Shown one piece after another: positions 7,075 to 14,091 of a stretch of DNA of 33,887 bases (positions are counted from its first letter, which is position 1; each line of letters opens with the position of its first letter). Origin of the DNA: DATGPD01 sp041398565 (lineage in GTDB: Bacteria; Planctomycetota; UBA1135; UBA2386); assembly GCA_041398565.1 (NCBI GenBank), contig JAWKUN010000008.1:1-33887 (forward strand). Direction: 5' to 3'. A program made the position numbers and the translations under genes. The notes below the pieces were generated by a model, which did not search any database, was not told the origin of the DNA, and saw only the letters and a list, made by a program, of their open reading frames with translations.

Positions 7075-8277
7075 GTGAGCGAGACCTTCGACGTCCTCGT
7101 GGTCGGCGCTGGCCTGGTCGGCTTGGGGACGGCGCGGGCACTGCTCCGCGGCGGCGGGTCGCTCGCCGTCGTCGAGGCCGAGGATCGGGTGGCGGCGCAC
7201 CAGAGCGGCAACAACAGCGGCGTGCTGCACGCCGGCCTCTACTACCGCCCGGGCTCGGAGAAGGCGCGGCTGTGCGCGCGCGGGCGCGAGCAGATGGTGG
7301 CGTTCTGCGACGAGCACGGCGTGCGCTGGCAGCGAACTGGCAAGCTGGTCGTGGCGACGCGGCCCGAGCAGGTGAGCGCGCTCGACGAGCTGCAGCGCCG
7401 GGGCGCGGCGAACGGTCTCGGCGGCATCGAGAGGCTGGGCCCGGACGGGCTGCGTTCGCACGAGCCGCACGTGCGCGGCGTCGAGGGGCTGTGGGTGCCG
7501 GCGACGGGCATCGTCGACTTCAAGGCCGTGGCGGCGGCGCTGCAGGGCGAGATCGAGCGAGCGGGGGGCAGCGTGTCGCTGCGTGCGCCGGTCACGGCGG
7601 TGCGGCGCGATGGCGACGCGTTCGTCGTGCGGGTGGGACCGCGGGATGTCCGGGCGCGCTTCTTGGTGAACTGTGCCGGGCTGCAGGCGGACCGCGTGGC
7701 GCGCTTGTGCGGCGTGCAGCCACCGGCGCGCATCGTGCCGTTCCGTGGCGAGTACAAGGAGCTACGGCCGCAGGCGCGCGACCTCGTGCGCGGGCTGATC
7801 TACCCGGTGCCGGACCCGCGCTTTCCCTTCCTGGGGGTGCACTTCACGCGCCGTGTGGACGGATCGGTGGAGGCGGGGCCGAACGCCGTGCTGGCGCTGA
7901 GCCGACACGGCTACCGATGGCGCGACGTGTCGGTGCGCGACCTCTGCGGCTATGTGGCGAACGGGGGTTTCTGGCGCATGGCGCGGCGCTATTGGCGGAC
8001 GGGCTTCGCCGAGGTCGGACGGTCGCTGTCGCACGGCGCGTTCACCCGCGCGCTGCAAGAGCTGGTGCCCGAGGTGGCGGCCGACGACCTCCTGCCTGGG
8101 GGCAGTGGCGTGCGCGCGCAGGCGCTGAGACGGGACGGAACGCTGGCCGACGACTTCGTGTTCGGAGAAGGGCCGGGGTCTCTGCACGTGCTGTCGGCGC
8201 CCTCGCCAGCCGCCACCGCCTGCCTCGCCATCGGCGAAGAGATCGCCGCAAAGGTCGCCGCTTCGGGGAAACCCTGA
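7075..8277 (+). CDS. lhgO: L-2-hydroxyglutarate oxidase (FAD-dependent)
   Basis: Oxidises L-2-hydroxyglutarate to 2-oxoglutarate and passes electrons to the respiratory quinone pool from the inner face of the membrane. It repairs a metabolic side product and also serves lysine/glutarate breakdown. The 400-residue product has the FAD-binding GAGLVG at 11-16, the family signature HQSGNNSGVLHAGLYYRPGS at about 42-61, PFRGEYKELRP near 225, and a C-terminal SAPSPAATACLAIG typical of LhgO. The GTG start at 7075 is the first in frame and places the FAD motif at the usual distance. It is divergent from lexA and shares the 52-base gap with the LexA box, so repression by LexA is possible, which would be unusual for this enzyme. 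Two overlapping hairpins follow the stop. Confidence 0.9.
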   Translation: MSETFDVLVVGAGLVGLGTARALLRGGGSLAVVEAEDRVAAHQSGNNSGVLHAGLYYRPGSEKARLCARGREQMVAFCDEHGVRWQRTGKLVVATRPEQVSALDELQRRGAANGLGGIERLGPDGLRSHEPHVRGVEGLWVPATGIVDFKAVAAALQGEIERAGGSVSLRAPVTAVRRDGDAFVVRVGPRDVRARFLVNCAGLQADRVARLCGVQPPARIVPFRGEYKELRPQARDLVRGLIYPVPDPRFPFLGVHFTRRVDGSVEAGPNAVLALSRHGYRWRDVSVRDLCGYVANGGFWRMARRYWRTGFAEVGRSLSHGAFTRALQELVPEVAADDLLPGGSGVRAQALRRDGTLADDFVFGEGPGSLHVLSAPSPAATACLAIGEEIAAKVAASGKP

Positions 8278-8292
8278 GAAAAGTAACAAGGA

Positions 8293-8319
8293 GGAGTCAG
8301 ACTCCACTCTGTTGTGGAG
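8293..8319 (+). terminator. Mutually exclusive hairpins after lhgO
   Basis: Hairpin one is GGAGT (8293-8297) with ACTCC (8301-8305). Hairpin two is CTCCAC (8302-8307) with GTGGAG (8314-8319). They share CTCC, so only one can form at a time. No T-run follows. It could end lhgO transcription or form part of the leader of the downstream GTPase gene, which starts 154 bases later. Confidence 0.4.
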
Positions 8320-8472
8320 AGGTTGTGCATAGCGACCGCTTGGGCCGCATCGCCTTCCACAATCTGTCGTGTGGTGATCGTCGTGCGGTGGGGGAGCGGT
8401 TGCCTTCGCTACGCTGGGCCTCGGCGTCGGTGGTCGGCGTCGCACTCCCGCGGGCGGTTACGAGGAATCTGG

Positions 8473-10671
8473 ATGCGCACTCTGCTGAGTCGGTTTTGTG
8501 AGGAATTCGTCGGGCGCTTGCGGCCGCTGTTGGAGCCGCTCAGCAAGTCTGCGCACGCGTTTCGCACGGCTGCGCCGGGCACGCCGGGCAAGCATCTCGA
8601 GGCAGCGGCCCTCGAGCTGCGGCATCAACTGTCGTTGCTCTCGGCCAAGGTCGACGAGCAGCATGCCTACGTGCTCATCTTCGGCCCGTTGAAGAGCGGC
8701 AAGTCGACGCTGATGAACGCGCTGGCCAAGAGCTACGTGAGCGAGGTGAGCGCGCTGCCGGCGTATCCGTGCCTGGTCTTCGTATCGGCGGCCGACAAAC
8801 GCCACTACGCGATCACCCACTACGACGGTGCGGTGGAGCAGTTCGACGATCCGACGACTCTCGAGCAAGCGCTGACCAAGGGATTCGAGGACCTGGCCGA
8901 GCGGATCCGGCGCACCGAGGGGCAGGGCAAGATCTTCGATCCCCAGCAGCACTTCCAGGAAGCCGTGCGGCGGGTGGACGTGCGGCTGCCGGCCACCGAC
9001 TTGGCGCAGTCCGGAGCCGTCCTCGTCGACACGCCCGGGCTCTACAGCCGCATGCGCTTCGGCTACGACCAGATGACGCGCGACTTCAAGAACGCCGCTG
9101 CGTGCGCGGTGTTCGTCGTGCGCAGCGACAACCTGTTCCTCGACCACGTGTTCGACGAGTTCGAACGGCTGCTGCAGCTGTTCAGCCGCATCTTCCTCAT
9201 CGTCAACGTCGACAAGACCAAGCTCGACCTGCGGCCCGACGGCACCCTCGCGCCCAGTCTCGAACAGCGCGATCCCGAGCGGATCGTCGCCGCGTTCGAG
9301 CGGTTGGCGATGAGCGCGCCGCTCAAGTCGGCGTCTGCCGACGGGCGGCTCCGCATCTACCCCATCGACCTGTTGCGCGCCGCGAGCCGGCGCATCCGCG
9401 GCGCGGAGGCCGAGGCACCGGCGGACGCCGACGGCTTCGACCGCTTCCTCAACGACCTCACGGCCTACCTCGAGAGTTCGGACTATCTGGTGGCGTTCCT
9501 CGGCGACAGCCTCCGGCGCGCGGACGCGCTGCTCGACGATGGTGTGGCGCTGACCGACCACCCGGATCTCGCGTTGCTCCGGCGCAAGCTCGCCGAGTCG
9601 CGCGGCCAGTTGCAGGACAAGCACGCGCAGCTCGCTGCCGTGGAGCGGCTGACCGTGCGGCGTTGGGACGACGACTTCGCCAAGCTTCGCGAAGAGCTCG
9701 GCCCGGTACTGCAGCAACAGGCCGAAGCCGCGGCGCACACTGCCAGCCGCAGCATCGACACCGCGGTCAAGGGATGGTTCAAGAACGCCGCCAGCCTGCA
9801 CGACTTCAGCAAGGGCGAGCTGTCGGCCGTCCTCGTCAGGTATCAAGAGGACCTGACCGCCGCCGCGAGCAAGGAGCTCGCCGAGCGTCTGGTGCGCGGC
9901 GACGCCGGCTTGCAGGTTCCGCCGGACGTCGCGCGTGACCTCGAGTCTGCCGTCATCGAGCTGTCGTTGCTGGGGCGCGAGGCGCACACGACGTCGGATC
10001 GCAACGCGCTCATCCGCGTCGTGCCGAATCCGCTGCGCAGCGACAGCCTGCGCGTGCGGCCGACGGTGCTGCAGCGCGTCACGCTCCGGCGGGCGCAGGC
10101 CGTGCGCGAGAAGCTGCTCGGTCCCACCGAGGCTCCCGTGCGTCCGATCGCGCCCAAGGTCAAGGCCACGCGCGTTCCCGAGGTCGGCAGCGGCATGCGC
10201 GTCCATCTGGAGCGTTTCGTGCACAACTTCTTCCGCGACACCAGCAACCGCATTCGGGCCGGGTTCCTCGACGGCTATTGCAGCGCCGTCATCGAGCACT
10301 TGCTGCGCACGCTCGCCATGCGGCGCGAGCAGCTGCGCGTGCAGATCGGCAAGCTGTCGGCGTTGCAGGAGCGTTGCGACGCCGTCCTCGGCCCGTTGGC
10401 CGCCCTGCGCGGCAAGGTAGATGCCGCGAAGGAGGCCTTGGGCAAGCTGTCATCGCAGTACGTGCGCGTCGACCCGACCCTGCTGCTGAAGCCGTACCAA
10501 CTGCCGACGTTGCCGCCTCTCACCCAGAAGCACGAACCGGCGCCGGCGATGCCACGCTTGGCCGACCGAGACGTGCCGAGTGCGCCGAGCGCGCCGCCGG
10601 CCGGCGGCACGACGCCGCAGGCTCGGGCCGCGCACGCCGAGACTGCCAACGGTAGCGGCGGCAAGCCGTAG
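8473..10671 (+). CDS. Dynamin-superfamily (large) GTPase
   Basis: A 732-residue protein with an N-terminal GTPase domain. G1/P-loop is GPLKSGKST (71-79), G3 is DTPG (186-189) inside GAVLVDTPGLYSRMRFGYDQ, and the G4 position reads NVDK (245-248) rather than NKxD. Long helical and coiled-coil segments follow (about 390-450, LALLRRKLAESRGQLQDKHA; and about 610-670, MRREQLRVQIGKLSALQER). The tail is disordered and Pro/Ala-rich. This order (GTPase, stalk-like helices) matches bacterial dynamin-like proteins, which remodel or tether membranes. No hydrophobic membrane paddle is obvious, so it may be soluble or bind a partner. The ATG at 8473 was chosen because GAGG stands 6 bases upstream, the best Shine-Dalgarno match in the window. 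It stands alone, without the usual second dynamin-like gene. Specific role unknown. Confidence 0.8.
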   Translation: MRTLLSRFCEEFVGRLRPLLEPLSKSAHAFRTAAPGTPGKHLEAAALELRHQLSLLSAKVDEQHAYVLIFGPLKSGKSTLMNALAKSYVSEVSALPAYPCLVFVSAADKRHYAITHYDGAVEQFDDPTTLEQALTKGFEDLAERIRRTEGQGKIFDPQQHFQEAVRRVDVRLPATDLAQSGAVLVDTPGLYSRMRFGYDQMTRDFKNAAACAVFVVRSDNLFLDHVFDEFERLLQLFSRIFLIVNVDKTKLDLRPDGTLAPSLEQRDPERIVAAFERLAMSAPLKSASADGRLRIYPIDLLRAASRRIRGAEAEAPADADGFDRFLNDLTAYLESSDYLVAFLGDSLRRADALLDDGVALTDHPDLALLRRKLAESRGQLQDKHAQLAAVERLTVRRWDDDFAKLREELGPVLQQQAEAAAHTASRSIDTAVKGWFKNAASLHDFSKGELSAVLVRYQEDLTAAASKELAERLVRGDAGLQVPPDVARDLESAVIELSLLGREAHTTSDRNALIRVVPNPLRSDSLRVRPTVLQRVTLRRAQAVREKLLGPTEAPVRPIAPKVKATRVPEVGSGMRVHLERFVHNFFRDTSNRIRAGFLDGYCSAVIEHLLRTLAMRREQLRVQIGKLSALQERCDAVLGPLAALRGKVDAAKEALGKLSSQYVRVDPTLLLKPYQLPTLPPLTQKHEPAPAMPRLADRDVPSAPSAPPAGGTTPQARAAHAETANGSGGKP

Positions 10672-10685
10672 CGGCGGACCGGCGC

Positions 10686-12698
10686 TCAGGTCAGACGCGC
10701 CTCGAACACGATCAGTCCGAGTTCGCGGATGTCGGACCCCATGCCGCGATCGATCGGCCGGAGGAACTCCGTTTCGATGCGGAACTCGAGCACGTGTCCG
10801 CGCGGCAGGCCCGGCGGCAGGTCGAAGGCGAGATCGCGCACGTCGGGCTGCACCTGCACCGTTGCCAGCAGCTGATCCTCGACGAAAACCTTGGCTTCGT
10901 GCGGCTCGTTGGGCGAACCGGCCTTCAGTACGAGCTGCGTGTGTTGCGGCTCCGCACGCAGGTAGAACCAGGCTCGGCTCTTGCACCATCGGTAGGGTTG
11001 CGGGCACCCCGGCGGCGACTCGACGACGTGCCAGCCGGTGCCGATCGTGCCGTCGTCGGTCGACCCCATGGCCAGGGCGGCGCGTGGTTTCGCCGAGTGC
11101 CGGTCGTAGAAGCGTTCGACGTCGCCTTGGTGCCCGCCTTCGTTGATCCCTGGCACGATGAACGGGCGGATCGACTCCGGCGACACCTTGCGAGATCGCT
11201 GCACCGCGCGGCGCCGGCGCAGCAGGCTCGGCAGGCGCACCATGTTCCAGCGCCAAGCGCGCTGGATGCCGCGCACGATCTCGCGCATGAACTCGGGGTT
11301 GACGCCGTCGCGTGCGGCCTTTTTCAGCCACTTCACGCGGCCGCGCTCGTGGCGGCGGATGCGCGGCCAGACGGTGCGCAGGCTCTTCCAGTCCGCGTTC
11401 TTCAACAGAGTCTGCAGGCGGTTGCGCTCGCTCATGAAGCGGCGGCGGAACTCGCGCCCCGGCGTCGCACCGCTGTCGCCGTGGAAGTCGTGCCGAACCA
11501 CGGCGAGCGGCGCGTAGTAGTTGTGGTACCCCGCCCACAGCATGCGCCACGCCAGGTCGGTGTCCTCGAAGTACATGAAGAAGGCTTCGTCGAAGCCGCC
11601 GAGGTCGCGCACCGCTTTCCCGGACAGCAGGAGCGCTCCGCCGCACCCGCCGAAGACCGCTTCGGGCAGCGGTGAGGGATTCTCGTCGCGCTCGCCGACC
11701 TGGCGGTCCCAGGCCCAGCCGGCTTCGTTGATCTCGATGCCGGTGGAGTTGAGCAGGGTCGGACAACGATCGAACAGCATCTTGCTGCCCACGGCGCCGG
11801 CCTGCGGATCCAGCTCGGCGACTCGGACGAGCTCGGTGACCCAGTTGCGCTGCGCGAACGCGTCCTGGTTCAGCAGGGCGAAGTAGTCGGCGTTGCTGCG
11901 GCGAAAGGCGAGGTTGTTGCCGCCGGCGAAGCCGAGGTTGCCTCCCGAGTCGACGACGTCGATGGTCGGAAAGGTGCTGCGGATGTGGGCCGCCGTGCCG
12001 TCCTTGCTGTCGTTGTCGACGACCGTGATCTTCAGGTTCGGGTAGTCCTGGTCGAGGAGCGTCTGCAGGCAGGGGCCGACGATGTCCTTGCTGTTGTAGC
12101 CGATCACCACCGCCTCGACCGCCGGCCAACGATCGCGCTTGGACGGGCGGATTCGCGAACGGGCGGGGGCGTGCACCCGCTCGCAGGCTTCGAGCAGGCG
12201 GCGCGCACTCGCGGCGGAGTCGCCCTCGTCGAGGTCGGTCAGGGTCGTGAGACTCAGCGCCCTCAGTGTGGCAACGAGGTCCTTGCCCGACGCGCCGGGG
12301 TTCAGCTCGGAGGCGAGTTCGTGCAAGAACACCTGCGCCTTGCCGCCGAGGTCGACGGTCAGCGCTGCCGCCAGGTCGGAGAGATCGCTGCCGTCGAGCG
12401 CGAGGACCCCGGGGCACAGGCTCACGAATCGCAGCTGCGCGAAGTGACGGATGTGGTCGCCGACCAGGAACACCGGCACGTCGACCTTCTGCGACTGCAA
12501 GAGCCAGGGAAGGTCGGCCAGCGGATGCACCGGTACGTCGCCAGCGATGCCGGGGGTCAGCTGGAACGGATGGTCGACCACGGCGGCGGCGATCGCGTCC
12601 AGCGAGCGCAGCTCGGCGATCAAGGCGGCTGCCCTCCGTGCCCAGGGGACGGGCGAGGGCGGCAGGGGCGAGACGAGGGCGAGGCGGGGAGACTTCAC
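10686..12698 (-). CDS. Glycosyltransferase: degenerate GT4-like N-terminus fused to a GT2 domain
   Basis: Likely transfers a sugar from a nucleotide-sugar donor to a growing surface polysaccharide in the cytoplasm. Of 670 residues, the first 185 or so resemble the N-terminal half of a GT4 enzyme (LVSPLPPSPVPWARRAAALI; later VFLVGDHIRHFAQ and CPGVLALDGSDL). A GT2 domain starts near 194 (AVVIGYNSKDIVGPCLQTLL). It has donor-binding DNDSKDGT, NQD (277-279) at the DxD position and FEDTDLAWRM as the ED base motif. The last hundred or so residues are beta-rich (VFVEDQLLATVQVQPDVRDL), perhaps carbohydrate-binding. The GTG at 12698 is preferred because VKSPRLALVSP begins the fold; an in-frame GTG at 12764 would add 22 residues without homology. 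It lies downstream of the GT2 gene at 13616 on the same strand, 150 bases away. Confidence 0.85.
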   Translation of the reverse strand: MKSPRLALVSPLPPSPVPWARRAAALIAELRSLDAIAAAVVDHPFQLTPGIAGDVPVHPLADLPWLLQSQKVDVPVFLVGDHIRHFAQLRFVSLCPGVLALDGSDLSDLAAALTVDLGGKAQVFLHELASELNPGASGKDLVATLRALSLTTLTDLDEGDSAASARRLLEACERVHAPARSRIRPSKRDRWPAVEAVVIGYNSKDIVGPCLQTLLDQDYPNLKITVVDNDSKDGTAAHIRSTFPTIDVVDSGGNLGFAGGNNLAFRRSNADYFALLNQDAFAQRNWVTELVRVAELDPQAGAVGSKMLFDRCPTLLNSTGIEINEAGWAWDRQVGERDENPSPLPEAVFGGCGGALLLSGKAVRDLGGFDEAFFMYFEDTDLAWRMLWAGYHNYYAPLAVVRHDFHGDSGATPGREFRRRFMSERNRLQTLLKNADWKSLRTVWPRIRRHERGRVKWLKKAARDGVNPEFMREIVRGIQRAWRWNMVRLPSLLRRRRAVQRSRKVSPESIRPFIVPGINEGGHQGDVERFYDRHSAKPRAALAMGSTDDGTIGTGWHVVESPPGCPQPYRWCKSRAWFYLRAEPQHTQLVLKAGSPNEPHEAKVFVEDQLLATVQVQPDVRDLAFDLPPGLPRGHVLEFRIETEFLRPIDRGMGSDIRELGLIVFEARLT

Positions 12699-12848
12699 GC
12701 GTTCAGGGGTCGGCCAAGAGCATGCGCGGGCATCGCGGTCGAAAGAAGGGGCTGGCCCGTCCAAAGCAGCGCGTGGCCGTCTCTCGGCGGCGCGCAGTCT
12801 CGACTCGCCCTTGGCGTGGCGACGAGCAGACAGGCGGCGACGGCTTGA

Positions 12849-13616
12849 TCAGTCGAAGAAGCGGAAGCGGACGATGGCGAACAGCGCCGCGAAGCCGTCG
12901 CGCCAGCTGATCTTCTTGCCTTCGGCGAAGTCCCGGCCCGAGTACGAGATCGGCACTTCGTACACGCGACAGCGCAGCTTGGCCACCTTGGCCGTGATCT
13001 CCGGTTCGACGTCGAAGCGCCGGCTCTTGAGATGGAGCTTCTGGACGACCTCGGTGCGGAACATCTTGTAGCAGGTCTCCATGTCCGTCAGGTTGAGACC
13101 GGTGAACAAGTTGCTGACGACGGTAAGGAAGCGGTTTCCCAGGTAGTGCGAGTAGAGATGGACCCGCGCGTACTCGCGCACCAGGAAGCGCGATCCGAAC
13201 ACGACGTCGGCCTTGCCTTCGACCACGGGGCGCAGGAGGCGCGAGTACTCCTCCGGGTCGTACTCGAGATCGGCGTCCTGGATGATGACGACATTGCCGC
13301 TGGCGGCGGCGAACCCGGTCTTGAGCGCCGCACCCTTGCCCCGGTTCTTGTCGTGGCGGAGCAAGCGGACTCCGAGTTCCGATACCAGGCCTTCGACGAT
13401 CGCCGTGCTCCGGTCCTGCGAGCCGTCGTCGACGACGATGATCTCCTTGGGCGTCTTCTCGCTGGCGACCCGGCGCAGGAGAGCTTCGATCGTGGACGCC
13501 TCGTTGTAGCAGGGGATGACCACGGAGAGGCACAACTGGTCGGCCGGAATGGGGGTCAGGCCAGGGCCGAAGAGGCCCGTGCTGGGCCGCGGGGGATGGG
13601 AGGCGCTGCTGCTCAA
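12849..13616 (-). CDS. GT2 glycosyltransferase, polyprenyl-phosphate mannosyl/glucosyltransferase-like
   Basis: A GT2 enzyme of the dolichyl/undecaprenyl-phosphate sugar transferase type, which loads a sugar onto a lipid carrier at the inner membrane. The domain begins LCLSVVIPCYNEASTIEALL. It has VVDDGSQDRS, the RGKGAALKTGF motif of this subfamily, the metal-binding DAD in VVIIQDADLEYDPEE, and GSRFL. It ends with KKISWRDGFAALFAIVRFRF, a typical subfamily tail without membrane helices. The start is uncertain. TTG at 13616 gives 255 residues and a short leader. GTG at 13658 gives 269 residues but falls in the centre of a 16-base palindrome. Longer frames to 14003 are low-complexity and unsupported. 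First gene of the minus-strand glycan unit; its leader is highly structured. Confidence 0.85.
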   Translation of the reverse strand: MSSSASHPPRPSTGLFGPGLTPIPADQLCLSVVIPCYNEASTIEALLRRVASEKTPKEIIVVDDGSQDRSTAIVEGLVSELGVRLLRHDKNRGKGAALKTGFAAASGNVVIIQDADLEYDPEEYSRLLRPVVEGKADVVFGSRFLVREYARVHLYSHYLGNRFLTVVSNLFTGLNLTDMETCYKMFRTEVVQKLHLKSRRFDVEPEITAKVAKLRCRVYEVPISYSGRDFAEGKKISWRDGFAALFAIVRFRFFD

Positions 13617-13647
13617 AGCCGGGGATGATACCGACGTGGTCGCATCG

Positions 13648-13663
13648 ATCGGGTGCACCCGAT
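13648..13663. promoter_or_regulatory. 16-base perfect palindrome, possible operator
   Basis: ATCGGGTGCACCCGAT is a perfect inverted repeat with no spacer, lying 32 bases upstream of the TTG start of the GT2 gene at 13616. Its length and symmetry fit a dimeric repressor site. No regulator is encoded nearby and no second copy was noticed in the window. Confidence 0.4.
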
Positions 13664-13669
13664 GCCACG

Positions 13670-13711
13670 AAAATCGCGATGGCCGGACGACTGGGGTCGC
13701 CGGCCATCGCG
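13670..13711 (-). terminator. Terminator-like hairpin in the leader of the minus-strand GT unit
   Basis: CGCGATGGCCGG (13675-13686) pairs perfectly with CCGGCCATCGCG (13700-13711) across a 13-base loop. On the minus strand the stem is followed by ATTTTCG (the TTTT is 13673-13670), the form of a short-tailed intrinsic terminator. No minus-strand gene lies upstream, so it would act in the 5' leader of the GT2 gene at 13616 (attenuator), or end a small RNA. Confidence 0.5.
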
Positions 13712-14091
13712 CCCGCGTTGCAGCGGATGGAGCCAGGCTCCACCGCTGAACGCTGGAACGCCGGACGACCGGGGACGGCGGCACCGGAGGCGAAATGCGC
13801 CACCCGCCGACGTCGGGCGCCGTGAGGATCACAACTCGCAATCCCGGGTGCAGCGGTGGCGGATCCGCGCTCTCGCCCCTGGCATGGTGCGAACGGAGTC
13901 CGGTGAGCGCTTGGTGATGAAGGGGGATGTGGAAACCCGCGTTGGCGCGGGATCGGCGGGCGGCTAGAACCTCGGGTTGGCCGCTGCCCTGTTGGCTGGG
14001 CACGGTCGAACCGGGAGGCCCCGGCCCGGCGCGCGCGCCGAAAGGCGCACGGGGACGCCCCGCGCCCGGGCGAACTCACGGCGGGCGCACC

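Larger units (their letters stand above)
13617..14091. other. Structured divergent intergenic region of the glycan locus
   Basis: This gene-free stretch separates the minus-strand GT pair from the plus-strand trio. From left to right it holds a 16-base palindrome (13648-13663) and a 12-bp stem hairpin (13675-13711). Next is a nearly perfect 13-bp hairpin: CAGCGG, bulged A, TGGAGCC (13721-13734) against GGCTCCACCGCTG (13736-13748). A 5-bp hairpin at 13759-13780 follows. The last is a 6-bp stem with a TTGG loop, CCCGCG (13936-13941) with CGCGGG (13946-13951). CCGGACGACYGGGG occurs twice, at 13683 and 13761. A non-coding RNA or paired leaders could explain this; I see no open frame with coding character. 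Confidence 0.55.

Noticed and set aside
8458..10299. Minus-strand open frame of 613 codons opposite the GTPase gene
   Set aside because: It mirrors the GTPase codons and has no motif; the plus strand carries the P-loop, DTPG and a Shine-Dalgarno sequence.
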